A DNA stretch of 64,000 bases from Paracoccus sp. TOH. GTDB taxonomy: Bacteria > Pseudomonadota > Alphaproteobacteria > Rhodobacterales > Rhodobacteraceae. Positions 18,181 to 27,773 of the stretch are shown here, piece by piece. A model generated the notes under the pieces. It was not told the DNA's origin. It saw nothing but the letters and a program-made list of their open reading frames with translations, and did no database searches. Within the stretch, counting starts at the first letter, position 1. The number at the start of each line of letters is the position of its first letter. The stretch lies in contig NZ_CP098361.1 in NCBI RefSeq assembly GCF_030388245.1, positions 619,001 through 683,000 of the forward strand, written 5' to 3'. The position numbers were made by a program, and so were the translations under genes.

Positions 18181-21072
18181 ATGCCAAGACGCAGCATTCT
18201 GACCGACCGCCAACGGGCGGCATTGTTCGATCTGCCGACCGATGAAGCGTCGATGCTGCGCCACTACACGCTGGCAGACGACGATCTGGAGCTCATCCAT
18301 GCCCGTCGCCGTTCCCACAATCGCTTCGGTTTTGCGTTGCAACTATGCGCGCTGCGATATCCCGGGCGGTTGCTGGCGCCGGGCGAGGTCATTCCGTTAG
18401 CAGTCACACGCTTTCTGGCAGCGCAGCTTGGGATAAGGCCCGACGAATTGGCCGGCTACGCCGCCCGCGAGGAGACCCGGCATGAGCACCTGGCCGCCTT
18501 GCGCGCCATCTACGGTTACAAGATGTTCACCGGGCGGGGCGCCCGGGACCTGAAGGCCTGGCTTGAAGGCGCGGCCGAAACTGCCCGGTCGAACGAGGAT
18601 CTGGCACGGCGCTTCGTCGAGCAGTGCCGGGCGGCTCAGACCATCCTGCCCGGAATCACGGTCATCGAGCGGCTTTGCGCGGATGCGCTTGTCGCGGCTG
18701 AACGGCGGGTCGATGCCAGGGTCGCCGGTCAGTTGGACGATGACATGCGAACGCGGCTCGATGCCCTTCTGACCGAAGATGCGGGTGGCTCGGTCACGCG
18801 CTTCGTCTGGTTGCGTCAGTTTGAGATCGGGCGGAACTCGGCTGATATGAACCGCCTGCTCGATCGGCTCGAGTTCCTGCAGGCTTTGGCGCTGGACCGG
18901 GGCATTCTGGCGAATGTACAGCCACACCGCGTTGCCCGCCTTCGCCGGCAGGGAGAGCGATACTTCGCGGGCGATCTGCGGGATATCTCGGGTGACCGCC
19001 GTCTCGCCATCCTTGCGGTTTGTGCTCTGGAATGGCGCGGCGCCATTGCTGACGCCGTGGTCGAGACCCATGACCGGATCGTCGGCAAGACCTGGCGCGA
19101 GGCGAAATCGCGATGTGACGCCCGGATGGACGATGCCAAATTGGCGCTGAAGGACACCCTGCAGTCCTTCAAGACATTGGGAGCGGCACTCCTGGAAGCG
19201 CATGAGGATCGGGCCTCCCTCGAAGAGGCCGTCGGCAATGCCGGTGGCTGGATATCCCTCAAAGGGCTTGTCGCCACGGCCGAGCAACTGACCGACACGT
19301 TTGCCGCCGATCCGCTGGTGCATGTCGTTCACGGATATCATCGCTTCCGGCGTTACGCACCGCGCATGCTGCGGGCATTAGACATTTGCGCCGCGCCCGT
19401 GACAGAACCGCTGCTGGCGGCGAGCGCGATCATCGCGGGCACGAAGATGGCGGCGGTCCTGCCACTGACATTCCTTCGCCGGGGCTCAAAATGGTTGCGG
19501 CATCTGGATGCGGAGGCTGATGAGGCAAGCAGACACTGGGAGGTTGCGGTCCTGTTCCATCTGCGCGAGGCCTTCCGATCCGGTGACATCTGGCTGGCGC
19601 ATTCGCGCAGGTATGGCGATCTGAAGGAAGCGCTGGTCCCGGTAGAGATTGCCCGCGTCACCCCGAGGCTGGCCATGCCGTTCGAGCCGGAAACCTGGCT
19701 GGCCGACCGCAAAGCCAGAATGGCTGACGCCGCGCATCGCCTGGCGCGTTCGGCAAAGGCCGGGGCAATCCCCGGTGGCTCTATCGAGGACGGCACCTTG
19801 AAAATCGACCGGCTGACCGCCGCGGTTCCCGAGGAAGCCGATGCGCTGGTTCTCGATCTCTATCGCCGCCTGCCGGAAGTCAGGGTCACCGATCTTCTGT
19901 TGGAGGTGGACGATGAGATTGGCTTCACCGAGGCCTTTACCCATCTGCGCACCGGCGTGCCCTGCAAGGACAGGATCGGCCTGCTGAACGTGTTGCTTTC
20001 CGAGGGGCTGAATCTCGGCCTCAGCAAGATGGCCGGGGCCACGAACACGCACGACTTTTTCCAACTCTCACGCCTGTCGCGATGGCACGTCGAAAGCGAA
20101 GCAATGGCGCGCGCCCTGGCCACGGTGATCGAAGGGCAGTCGAGGTTGCCGATGGCGCGGTTCTGGGGCGGCGGGCAGAGCGCTTCGAGCGACGGCCAGT
20201 TCTTCCCGACAACGCGTCAGGGCGAGGCGATGAACCTGATCAACGCCAAGTACGGCCATGAACCCGGGCTGAAGGCCTATACCCACGTCTCCGACCAGTT
20301 CGGACCCTTCGCCACACAGACCATCCCGGCCACCGTGAACGAAGCGCCCTACATCCTCGATGGCTTGCTTCTGACCGACGCCGGTCAGAAAATCCGCGAG
20401 CAGTATGCCGATACCGGCGGCTTCACCGACCACGTCTTCGCGGTGACCGCGCTGCTGGGGTTCCAGTTCATTCCCCGCATCCGCGACCTGCCATCAAAGC
20501 GCCTCTACCTCTTCGATCCGGCCTCCTGCCCGAAAGAGCTGAAGGGGCTGATCGGGGGCAAGATCAAGGAACGTCTCATTGTGGCAAACTGGCCGGATAT
20601 ACTGCGCAGCGTGGCGACCATGGCGTCAGGGGCCATGCCGCCCAGCCAGCTGCTGCGGAAGTTCGCATCCTATCCCAGACAGCACGAGCTGGCGGTGACC
20701 TTGCGGGAAATAGGACGGGTCGAACGGACGCTCTTCATCATCGACTGGTTACTCGATGCCGACATGCAACGCCGCGCCCAGATCGGCCTCAACAAGGGTG
20801 AGGCTCACCACGCCTTGAAGAACGCACTCCGCATCGGCCGCCAAGGTGAAATCCGTGATCGCACCTCCGAAGGCCAGCACTTCCGCATAGCCGGGCTGAA
20901 CCTCCTCGCCGCGATCGTCATCTACTGGAACACCAAACATCTCGGCCAGGCCGTCGCTGGCCGCCGACGCGAAGGCCTGAGATGCTCACCAAACCTTCTG
21001 GCGCACACCTCGCCACTCGGTTGGGCCCATATCCTCCTCACTGGCGAATACAGGTGGCCGAAAAGGGCTTAG
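18181..21072 (+). CDS. tnpA: Tn3-family transposase TnpA, full length
   Basis: A 963-residue replicative transposase, normal length for the family. The N-terminal part ([18 protein letters not shown]) belongs to the terminal-repeat DNA-binding region. The C-terminal DDE core is recognisable: [20 protein letters not shown] and [14 protein letters not shown] supply the acidic triad. The C-terminal [16 protein letters not shown] is typical. Its final codons overlap the right terminal repeat. The 3' half is duplicated at 37961, and an internally deleted relative is at 36204. Confidence 0.96.
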   Translation: MPRRSILTDRQRAALFDLPTDEASMLRHYTLADDDLELIHARRRSHNRFGFALQLCALRYPGRLLAPGEVIPLAVTRFLAAQLGIRPDELAGYAAREETRHEHLAALRAIYGYKMFTGRGARDLKAWLEGAAETARSNEDLARRFVEQCRAAQTILPGITVIERLCADALVAAERRVDARVAGQLDDDMRTRLDALLTEDAGGSVTRFVWLRQFEIGRNSADMNRLLDRLEFLQALALDRGILANVQPHRVARLRRQGERYFAGDLRDISGDRRLAILAVCALEWRGAIADAVVETHDRIVGKTWREAKSRCDARMDDAKLALKDTLQSFKTLGAALLEAHEDRASLEEAVGNAGGWISLKGLVATAEQLTDTFAADPLVHVVHGYHRFRRYAPRMLRALDICAAPVTEPLLAASAIIAGTKMAAVLPLTFLRRGSKWLRHLDAEADEASRHWEVAVLFHLREAFRSGDIWLAHSRRYGDLKEALVPVEIARVTPRLAMPFEPETWLADRKARMADAAHRLARSAKAGAIPGGSIEDGTLKIDRLTAAVPEEADALVLDLYRRLPEVRVTDLLLEVDDEIGFTEAFTHLRTGVPCKDRIGLLNVLLSEGLNLGLSKMAGATNTHDFFQLSRLSRWHVESEAMARALATVIEGQSRLPMARFWGGGQSASSDGQFFPTTRQGEAMNLINAKYGHEPGLKAYTHVSDQFGPFATQTIPATVNEAPYILDGLLLTDAGQKIREQYADTGGFTDHVFAVTALLGFQFIPRIRDLPSKRLYLFDPASCPKELKGLIGGKIKERLIVANWPDILRSVATMASGAMPPSQLLRKFASYPRQHELAVTLREIGRVERTLFIIDWLLDADMQRRAQIGLNKGEAHHALKNALRIGRQGEIRDRTSEGQHFRIAGLNLLAAIVIYWNTKHLGQAVAGRRREGLRCSPNLLAHTSPLGWAHILLTGEYRWPKRA

Positions 21073-21105
21073 CGTAGGATTCTGCCCCCTCCGGCATCAG
21101 ACCCC
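21068..21105 (+). repeat. Right 38-bp terminal inverted repeat of the Tn3 transposon
   Basis: Runs from CTTAGCGTAGGATTC to GCATCAGACCCC, with the outer CCCC (GGGG read inward) of Tn3-family ends. The same 38 bp occur at 39420-39457, and a diverged version at 59257-59294. Confidence 0.9.
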
Positions 21106-21542
21106 ATCTCAAGCGGGATGCCGAACAGCAGGTTCAGGCCAATGGCGGTGCCGATCACCTCGGCCAGATCGGTTGCAATGATCGCCAGTTCGGCAAAGAT
21201 CCACAGGGGAATGGATACCCACCTGGGATAGGCGTCTCGACAGGCTTGCGCCAAATCCCGCCCTGAGGCCACTGCAAGGCGTGCGCACAGCGACTGCAGG
21301 AGTATGGCCATGATGTTGGACAACAGCGCCACGAACAGCAGCGTGTAACCGAAGGCCGCTCCTCCTGCCAACGAGGTCGCCCAATTACCCGGATCCATGT
21401 ATCCGACGGCGACCAGATAACCAGGACCGACAAAGGACAGAAAGCGGCGGAAGGGCGTCACTCCACCACCTACAGCTATGGTGCGGAAAACCTCGGAAAG
21501 GGAAGGAGTGTCGCGCTCTTGGCGCCAGGCTTTTGATGACAT
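21106..21542 (-). pseudogene. mntH: Truncated MntH (NRAMP manganese transporter)
   Basis: N-terminal fragment of about 145 residues from the ATG at 21542. NRAMP family features include [20 protein letters not shown] (first helix with the metal-binding DPGN) and [20 protein letters not shown] (the AxD segment). Translation runs into the Tn3 terminal repeat and ends with transposon-encoded residues. The remaining helices are absent from the window, so the transporter cannot work. The matching regulator mntR survives on the other side of the shared promoter. Confidence 0.92.
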
Positions 21543-21572
21543 GGGCTGCAACTTTCCAGAACACTCAAAAAG

Positions 21573-21586
21573 TTAGTCTCGGCTAA
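21573..21586. promoter_or_regulatory. Possible MntR operator between mntH and mntR
   Basis: The interrupted palindrome TTAG-N6-CTAA lies in the divergent intergenic region in AT-richer sequence, where a manganese regulator box would be expected. The assignment is by position only. Confidence 0.35.
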
Positions 21587-21639
21587 GAATTTACCCTTTG
21601 TCTTTGCCTGTCAATCTACGATGTGCAACAGTTCCCCCA

Positions 21640-22092
21640 ATGACATGTGATAGCTCTTCAACTGCAGCCACTGATGAACCCCGTCCCGCCGACAGTCGCG
21701 CCGAGGCCTTTCAGGAAGTGCGCAGCGCACGGCGCAACGAACTGGCGGAAGATTACGTCGAACTTATTGCCGAGCTCATCCACGAGCACGGAGAGGCCCG
21801 GCCTGTCGCCATTGCCGCGCGCTTGGGTGTGCGCGCGCCAACGGTGACCAAGGCCTTGGAGCGGTTGGCCAGGGAGGGACTAATCACCCGCGAACGATAC
21901 CGCTCGGTCTTTCTGACGGAAAAGGGGCGTGCCCTGGCCGATGAATGCCGCCGCCGGCACGAGATTGTGCTGCGCTTCTTGATCCGCCTCGGCCTTGATG
22001 CCGAGACGGCTGAACGGGACGCCGAAGGCATCGAGCATCACGTCAGTCAACGGACATTGGCTTTGTTCGAGGCTTACGCCGATCAGGTGTAG
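21640..22092 (+). CDS. mntR: MntR, DtxR-family manganese-responsive regulator
   Basis: 150 residues from the ATG at 21640; a TTG at 21598 would add 14 residues with no family support. The winged helix (VAIAARLGVRAPTVTKALERL) is followed by a metal-binding and dimerisation region with RRRHEIVLRFLIRLG and AEGIEHHVS, which supply the typical His/Glu ligands. It is divergent from mntH, its expected target, now broken. Length and layout match Gram-negative MntR. Confidence 0.9.
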   Translation: MTCDSSSTAATDEPRPADSRAEAFQEVRSARRNELAEDYVELIAELIHEHGEARPVAIAARLGVRAPTVTKALERLAREGLITRERYRSVFLTEKGRALADECRRRHEIVLRFLIRLGLDAETAERDAEGIEHHVSQRTLALFEAYADQV

Positions 22093-22137
22093 ACTGGCGT
22101 CCAACTCGGCCTGTCCAGCTTCATAGTCTTGCTCTGG

Positions 22138-22614
22138 TTAAAACGCAGGTTCCTTGGATTTCGATGGGCGAAGCCATACGGTGAAGACCAGCAAGGCCCC
22201 GAGCGTGATTGCGATATCGGCGCCGTTGAACGTGGGCCAGTGCCAATTCCGCCAGTAGAGATCGAGGAAATCGGTGACCGCACCCTGCCGCAGTCGATCG
22301 ATGATGTTGCCGAGCGCACCGCCCACGATCAGCGCAAGACCTGTCCGCTCACGAAGGCTTTCCGCACGAAACGCCATAATCGCGAACATCAAGGCGAGCC
22401 CGCCCGTCAGTGCTGCCATCAGCAGCGGCCGTCCCGCCATGGCACCCGACATCATGCCAAAACTGGCTCCTTCGTTGAAGCCAAGCGTCACATTAAACCC
22501 AGGAACAACAGGCAGGATCTCTCCTGGAGAAAGCAGCAACAGTGCCACCGTCTTGGTGGCCTGATCTGCCAACACGGTGGCACCAATCAGGAGAATGATC
22601 GGGGTCGCCTTCAT
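22138..22614 (-). CDS. lspA: Lipoprotein signal peptidase II, linked to the metal ATPase
   Basis: A 158-residue four-helix inner-membrane aspartic protease that removes lipoprotein signal peptides. The catalytic Asp motifs are GGALGNIIDRL and FNGADIAIT, with conserved LADQATK at the N terminus. The start overlaps the methyltransferase stop by 4 bp. An extra lspA beside a Zn/Cd/Pb ATPase recalls PbrC of lead-resistance operons. A second accessory lspA occurs at 61185, also beside a metal transporter. Confidence 0.94.
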   Translation of the reverse strand: MKATPIILLIGATVLADQATKTVALLLLSPGEILPVVPGFNVTLGFNEGASFGMMSGAMAGRPLLMAALTGGLALMFAIMAFRAESLRERTGLALIVGGALGNIIDRLRQGAVTDFLDLYWRNWHWPTFNGADIAITLGALLVFTVWLRPSKSKEPAF

Positions 22615-23235
22615 GTTTCGTTTCTCCGGTGAAAGCCGATCCAGCGCGGCACAGTCTTGAGATAATGGTCATAGTCTCTTCCCAACGCCTGCTGCAACGC
22701 GGTTTCCTCGGATTGAACCTGTGTGGCAGCCGACCAAAGGAAGAGCATCGAAGCGAGAAACGTGGGAACTGCAGGAATGGCAAGACCCACTCCCGCAAGC
22801 AGCATGAACTGACCCACAAAGGTGGGGTTGCGGCTGAAACGATAAAGCCCGCCTGACACAAGCGTGCCCGTTGCACCCTCGGCGACACCCACACGCCACG
22901 AGCTGCCCATCGACATCTGCGCGGCGAAGGCGAGCATTGCGCCGGTGCCGGCGATAAAGACGCCGAGCAGGCCAATCGCCACCGCCTCACCCCCGGTCCA
23001 AAAAGGGTCAATCTTGTGCAGGGCCGGGCCAAGCCAGCCAGAGCAGCGGGCCAAAAAAGCCCAGAACAAAGGCCGCCCGAAAGCCAAACGCTGCCCAGCG
23101 ATCGCGTCCCCTGGCTTGGCCAAACAGCCAGATCGACGTCCGCGCTGCCTGAGCCGCCATGGCGCTGCCCCAGAAAAAGAGCAGCAGATAGCCCGCCAAC
23201 AGCGCCAGTACGGACCAGCCAAACCCTGACAGCAT
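22611..23235 (-). pseudogene. Isoprenylcysteine carboxyl methyltransferase-like membrane protein, frameshifted
   Basis: Two overlapping frames together make one ICMT/PEMT-like integral membrane methyltransferase. The N-terminal part (MLSGFGWSVLALLAGYLLLF) runs from 23235 and breaks near 23010-23035 in a GGCCCGGCCC run. The second frame continues with KIDPFWTGGEA and the conserved GLYRFSRNPTFVGQF and SEETALQQALGRDYDHY motifs to 22611. One indel separates them, either a real mutation or a sequence error. The gene starts within the end of the cadA gene and overlaps lspA. Confidence 0.8.
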
Positions 23236-23239
23236 GGCC

Positions 23240-25498
23240 TCAGCCCTCACGCTCGGGATTGAAGCCCAGCAGGCGGAGCGCGTTCAGCGTGACAAGCACT
23301 GTAGCCCCGGTATCGGCAAGGATGGCAATCCAAAGGCCGGTAATCCCCAGCACTGTTGTCACAAGAAAGACCGCCTTCAAACCAAGCGCGATGGTCACGT
23401 TTTGCCGAATGTTGGCCATGGCCGCGCGGGCAAGCCGGATCTGTGCGGGAATGTCAGTCACCCGGTCGCGCAGAATGGCCGCGTCGGCGGTCTCCAGCGC
23501 CACGTCGGTGCCCGAGCCCATGGCTACGCCAATGCTGGCCTGTTTGAGGGCAGGAGCATCATTGATGCCGTCACCGATCATCATCACGCCGCCCTGTTCG
23601 TTCATTTCGCGAATGGCGCTGAGCTTGTCCTCGGGCATCATGTCGGCCTGGAACTGCATGCCCAGACCTTCGGCAATAGCCGCGGCGGTGCGGGGGTTAT
23701 CCCCTGTCAGAATGGTCGATGTGATGCCCATGGCCGACAACTGGCGCACCGCTTCTGCAGCGTCGGCCCGGGGTTCGTCGCGCATGGCAATAAGGCCAAG
23801 CGGGATGCCTTCGCGATAAACGGCCACGGCAGTCTTTCCCTGCTCCTCGAAGATGGTCGCTTGTCGCAGACCGAGTCCATCCAACCCGCCATTCTCGGAG
23901 GCATGTCGGGGCGAGGTCACCCAAGCCGGCGCATCCCCCACTGTTGCGACGACCCCCCGTCCTGCCAGTGCGCGTGCATCGCGGGCTGGAAGGGCCGGGA
24001 CGCCGGCCGTTTCGGCCCTGTTCAAGATAGCCACGGCAAGCGGATGGCTGGATCCGCTTTCGACCCCTGCCGCAACCTCAAGCAGCTGCGCCTCGGTCGT
24101 GTGGCCGAACGGAACCAGATCGGTGACTTGCGGGCGGCCATGGGTCAGGGTGCCGGTCTTGTCGAATGCGACCTTCGAGACCTTGGCGGCGGCCTCGATC
24201 ACAGCGCCCCCCTTCATCAGCAAACCTCGCCGGGCGCCGGTAGAGAGCGCCGATGCGATGGAGGCAGGAACCGAGATTACCAACGCGCAGGGACAGCCAA
24301 TCAGCAGCAGCGCCAGCCCGCGATAGATCCAGGTGTCCCAGGACTGGCCCAAGACCAGCGGGGGCACCACGACCACAAGGACCGCGACCGCAACGATGGC
24401 GGGCATATACCAGCGGCTGAAGCGGTCGATGAAGCGTTCAGTTGGCGCACGCGCCTCCTCGGCTTCTTCGACAAGACGGATGATGCGGGAAATGGTGTTG
24501 TCCTGGGCGGCCTTGGTCACGGTGACGCGCAGCACAGCCTCGGTGTTGATCGAGCCCGCAAAGACCCTCTCCCCCGGACCGCGTGTGGCGGGCACGCTTT
24601 CCCCTGTTACCGGGCTTTCATCGACACCGGATATGCCTTCGATGATGTCTCCGTCGGCCGGGATCCGATCGCCCGGCCGGATCAGAACGGTCTGGCCCAC
24701 CTGAAGACTGGCGGCGGCGACTTCGCGTGTCGTGCCGTTTTCCTCCAGCAGCGCTGTTTTTGGAACCAGATCGGCCAGTGCGCGGATGCCGTTGCGAGCC
24801 TTGCTTGCGGCGACGCCCTCAAGGACTTCGCCCACGGCAAACAAGAACACAACCAGTGCAGCCTCTTCCGCTGCATTGATGAACAGCGCGCCGATGGCAG
24901 CGACTGTCATCAGCCCCTCGATGGTGAAGAACTGGCCGGATCGCGCCGCAGCAAAGGCGCGACGGGCGATCGGGGCAACGCCGATCAGGCAGGCCGCGAC
25001 GAATGCCCAGGCACCAATGCGAGGCGCGAACAGCTCCACGCCCCAAGCCGCAGCCAGCAGCAGACCGGTGAAGATGACCAGTCTGCCCTTGCCGGTCTGA
25101 TACCAGTTCTTGCCGCGATCGGCTGGGTCGTCATGGACATGGCCGGGACTGCCATGCCCGGAATGAGCGGCCTCGACCCCAGCGGGACGTACGTGATCAT
25201 CCGCCTCGTGATTGCCATCGGATGCCGCACCAGGAAGGACGAACTCCTTCTTCTCGGCCCCGCGTGGCTTGATCCCGTATCCCAAAGCTCGCACGGTCTT
25301 TTCGACTTGCTCCCGGCCGGTCTTGTTTTCGTCCAGGGTCAGGCGAAGACGTTCGGACATGATGCCCACCTCGACCCCGGTGACTCCCGGCAAACGGGTC
25401 ACGGCGTTTCTGATCTTGCCTGCACATGATCCGCAATCCATGCCGGACACTGTCCAGTCGCAGACGGTTTCGTCAGCCAGATCCGATTTCGTCATCAT
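23240..25498 (-). CDS. cadA: Zn/Cd/Pb-exporting P1B-type ATPase (ZntA/CadA)
   Basis: A 752-residue inner-membrane pump. The N-terminal heavy-metal domain has GMDCGSC (about residues 19-25). A His-rich linker (HSGHGSPGHVHDD) follows. The transmembrane metal site is C402-P-C404, the phosphorylation site is D446 in DKTGT, and the hinge motif is GDGINDAPALK. CPC plus a CxxC domain and His-rich stretch fits divalent soft-metal export rather than Cu(I). It is first in a chain with the methyltransferase and lspA, and divergent from its MerR regulator across a 19-bp-spacer promoter. Confidence 0.95.
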   Translation of the reverse strand: MMTKSDLADETVCDWTVSGMDCGSCAGKIRNAVTRLPGVTGVEVGIMSERLRLTLDENKTGREQVEKTVRALGYGIKPRGAEKKEFVLPGAASDGNHEADDHVRPAGVEAAHSGHGSPGHVHDDPADRGKNWYQTGKGRLVIFTGLLLAAAWGVELFAPRIGAWAFVAACLIGVAPIARRAFAAARSGQFFTIEGLMTVAAIGALFINAAEEAALVVFLFAVGEVLEGVAASKARNGIRALADLVPKTALLEENGTTREVAAASLQVGQTVLIRPGDRIPADGDIIEGISGVDESPVTGESVPATRGPGERVFAGSINTEAVLRVTVTKAAQDNTISRIIRLVEEAEEARAPTERFIDRFSRWYMPAIVAVAVLVVVVPPLVLGQSWDTWIYRGLALLLIGCPCALVISVPASIASALSTGARRGLLMKGGAVIEAAAKVSKVAFDKTGTLTHGRPQVTDLVPFGHTTEAQLLEVAAGVESGSSHPLAVAILNRAETAGVPALPARDARALAGRGVVATVGDAPAWVTSPRHASENGGLDGLGLRQATIFEEQGKTAVAVYREGIPLGLIAMRDEPRADAAEAVRQLSAMGITSTILTGDNPRTAAAIAEGLGMQFQADMMPEDKLSAIREMNEQGGVMMIGDGINDAPALKQASIGVAMGSGTDVALETADAAILRDRVTDIPAQIRLARAAMANIRQNVTIALGLKAVFLVTTVLGITGLWIAILADTGATVLVTLNALRLLGFNPEREG

Positions 25499-25542
25499 TC
25501 TCTCCTCCGCCGAAGCAGGGCGGTTGCCATCATCGAATCAGG

Positions 25543-25573
25543 GTTTTAAGTGCTCTAGCTACTATAGGTTCAA
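25543..25573 (-). promoter_or_regulatory. MerR-type promoter/operator for the metal ATPase gene
   Basis: Read on the minus strand: -35 TTGAAC, a 19-bp spacer containing the imperfect dyad CTATAGTAGCTAGAG, and -10 TAAAAC. A 19-bp spacer is the hallmark of promoters activated by MerR proteins, and the dyad resembles CadR/PbrR/ZntR sites. It faces cadA and lies between the two divergent genes. Confidence 0.8.
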
Positions 25574-25584
25574 GGAGAATCTTG

Positions 25585-26019
25585 ATGCTGACCATCGGAA
25601 AGCTCGGATCGTCGACCGGCGTGAAGATCCCCACGATCCGCTATTATGAGCAGATCGGCTTGTTGCCGGAGGCCGAGCGCAGTCTTGGCAACCAGAGACT
25701 TTACACCCACAAGGCGCATGAGCGTTTGGTTTTCATCCGTCACGCACGCGACCTGGGATTTTCGCTGGAGGCAATCCGCGATCTGCTCAGCTTGTCGGAC
25801 AATCCGGATCAACCCTGCGCCGCAGCGGATGCCATCGCAAGGGCACAGCTTGCCGAAGTCGAAAGCCGCCTTGCCCGACTTGCCGCACTCAAGACAGAGC
25901 TGGAGCGCATGGTGGTGCAATGCGCGGGCGACAGGATTTCCGACTGCAGGGTCATTGAAGTCCTCAGCGATCACTCCCAGTGCATCACCGACCACGCGAT
26001 CGAGGATGCGACTTCCTGA
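25585..26019 (+). CDS. cadR: MerR-family divalent-metal regulator (CadR/PbrR/ZntR-like)
   Basis: 144 residues from the ATG at 25585, which follows AGGAG by 7 bp; upstream in-frame starts would overlap the operator. The MerR DNA-binding domain has TGVKIPTIRYYEQIGLLPEAER. Metal-binding cysteines are C79-equivalent in DQPCAA, then VVQCAGD and SDCRVIEVLSDHSQC, as in CadR/PbrR. It activates the divergent ATPase gene in the presence of metal. Confidence 0.92.
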   Translation: MLTIGKLGSSTGVKIPTIRYYEQIGLLPEAERSLGNQRLYTHKAHERLVFIRHARDLGFSLEAIRDLLSLSDNPDQPCAAADAIARAQLAEVESRLARLAALKTELERMVVQCAGDRISDCRVIEVLSDHSQCITDHAIEDATS

Positions 26020-26279
26020 CGGAGGCTACGCGTCCTGCGCTGCTCATTGTCTGGTGCGTTAACCGCGCGCGCACCAGGTCCTGTAGCCGGCAAGCTTTGC
26101 CCCATTGCGATAGGCCGGAACATTTCCGCATCTCCCTTCCTTGCCGCGACCAACTGACAAATCTGTGATCCCCCCAGATTTGGCTTGAACCTCTAGCTGC
26201 TTGAGGTTGCAGAAGGCCCCGACCGGCCGCAACGAGCAGGACAGACAAAAATGATACCTTTCGGACATCGAGTGGACAG

Positions 26280-26450
26280 ATGCTGACGCTCCTCGGGGCT
26301 ATTCTGGGCGTCTGGCGCGGGATAATCCGCGCCCGCCAACTGGGCGGGAACAGACTGGACATGATCCAGTATGCCAGCGCTCACGCAATTGCTTTCGGAG
26401 TGCTGGGAGCATTGGTCGGAATAAGCCTCGGACGTCTTTTCACGCCATGA
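26280..26450 (+). CDS. Small predicted membrane protein
   Basis: A 56-residue frame (ATG 26280 to TGA 26448-26450). It has a short N-terminal hydrophobic stretch, a basic middle (RARQLGGNR) and a C-terminal glycine-rich helix (IAFGVLGALVGISLGRLF). It precedes the M23 peptidase gene by 75 bp on the same strand. No family is recognised; the support is the intact frame, position and membrane-like composition. Confidence 0.45.
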   Translation: MLTLLGAILGVWRGIIRARQLGGNRLDMIQYASAHAIAFGVLGALVGISLGRLFTP

Positions 26451-26525
26451 ACCCGGAATGCTGCCGCTTGCTGGCTGTTTCCTGCAGCCAAAGCGACGCT
26501 TCCCACATCTGACGGGATATCAGAC

Positions 26526-27710
26526 TTGAAGATCTTGCAAACCCTGCTTCTTGTCGGCGCTGTTGCCGTGACCGCGCCGCTACACGCCGAAACCCTGAGC
26601 GAGCCCGCGCCCCTGGCGGGACAAACAGCCAATCTTTCGCAACACGAAGTGGTGGCGGGCGATACGCTGGACGCGATCCTGTCTCGTGCAGGAATAGCCG
26701 CAGAAACGCGAAACGAGGCGGCACTGGCCATTGCGGATGTTTTCGACCTGTCGACCTTGACCCCTGGCCAGGTGCTGAGATGGAGCGTGTCGGAAGAGGA
26801 TCCCGCCCGTTTGGAGCGCCTGTCGTTGTTGATCGAGAACGGGACCGACATTGTTCTCGATTTCAGCAAGCCTCTTGAGGCTGCCTTGGTCAACACTCAG
26901 ATCCAGGTTCGAGATCGCCGCGAGGCCTTCGTGCTTGTCGGGCCGCTTTATGATGCGCTTGCAGAACGAGAGGCGCCGGAGAGCTTTGCCGTCGATCTTG
27001 CTGCGTTCCTGGCGGGACAAGTCGATTTCCGCCGCGACCTGAAGGGCGGAGAACGCGTGGCGCTGATCTGGCAGGAAAGTGCTCTGCCTGACGGAACAAT
27101 CCTGGGAGAGCCTCGGCTGTCCTATGCCCGGCTGGAGTTGAACGGGCATGTTTACGAACTGGTAGCAGGTCCACCGGACGAACCGGCCATTCTGTTCAAG
27201 AATGGCAAGCCGGTGCAACACACCGCTCGACCTGTCATCGGTGCGCGTCTGTCGTCGGTCTTCGGCAAGCGAAAGCACCCGGTTCTTGGCGTAGGGCGAA
27301 TGCATACCGGGGTAGATTACGCCGCAAAGATTGGCACCCCTGTCAGGGCGACCGGTGCGGGCAGGGTGATTTTTGCAGGAACCATGCGGGGATACGGCCG
27401 AACCATCGATATTGACCATGGTGGCGGCGTTGTGACCCGCTATGCCCATTTGTCCCGCTTCGCTCCTGGTATCGAGAAGGGCACTCAGGCGAGCGTGAAT
27501 GACCATATTGGCGATGTCGGTGCGACGGGCCTCGTGAGCGGGCCGAACCTGCACTACGAAGTTCGTGTCGATGGCCAGCCGACAGACCCCATAGAGGAAG
27601 CGCCGGCATTACACGCCATGGCGATCAAGCCAGGCGATCTGTTGATGCTTGCGACGGCAAGGGTCGCGACCGGGTTCTTCATCCGCACGAATGTGGAGAA
27701 CAAAGGCTGA
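26526..27710 (+). CDS. Periplasmic M23 peptidoglycan endopeptidase
   Basis: 394 residues from a TTG start. It has a signal peptide ending near PLHA, a LysM/OapA-like region (HEVVAGDTLDAILSRAGI) and a C-terminal LytM/M23 zinc peptidase domain. Zn ligands are seen in MHTGVDYAA (HxxxD) and GPNLHYEVRV (HxH), and GYGRTIDIDHGGGVVTRYAH is the conserved core. It cleaves peptide cross-links in peptidoglycan or activates amidases. It opens the envelope cluster ahead of dsbB. Confidence 0.9.
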   Translation: MKILQTLLLVGAVAVTAPLHAETLSEPAPLAGQTANLSQHEVVAGDTLDAILSRAGIAAETRNEAALAIADVFDLSTLTPGQVLRWSVSEEDPARLERLSLLIENGTDIVLDFSKPLEAALVNTQIQVRDRREAFVLVGPLYDALAEREAPESFAVDLAAFLAGQVDFRRDLKGGERVALIWQESALPDGTILGEPRLSYARLELNGHVYELVAGPPDEPAILFKNGKPVQHTARPVIGARLSSVFGKRKHPVLGVGRMHTGVDYAAKIGTPVRATGAGRVIFAGTMRGYGRTIDIDHGGGVVTRYAHLSRFAPGIEKGTQASVNDHIGDVGATGLVSGPNLHYEVRVDGQPTDPIEEAPALHAMAIKPGDLLMLATARVATGFFIRTNVENKG

Positions 27711-27773
27711 TGGTAGCCGGAGATGGCTGCCGACCGGCAGGACGCCCCAACACGAAGTCAGAGATTATGTTCG

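Larger units (their letters stand above)
17104..21105 (+). mobile_element. Tn3-family transposon (left terminus missing)
   Basis: Unit consisting of an HNH gene and resolvase on the minus strand, an intergenic res region, tnpA on the plus strand, and a 38-bp right terminal repeat at 21068-21105. No matching left repeat is seen before the IS5-type element, so the left end was probably lost or displaced. The right end lies inside mntH. The last 1,497 bp are repeated at 37961-39457. Confidence 0.88.

Noticed and set aside
23234..25429. 731-codon plus-strand ORF across the metal ATPase gene
   Set aside because: It is antisense to a clear P-type ATPase; the product has no recognisable domain and a composition typical of shadow frames.
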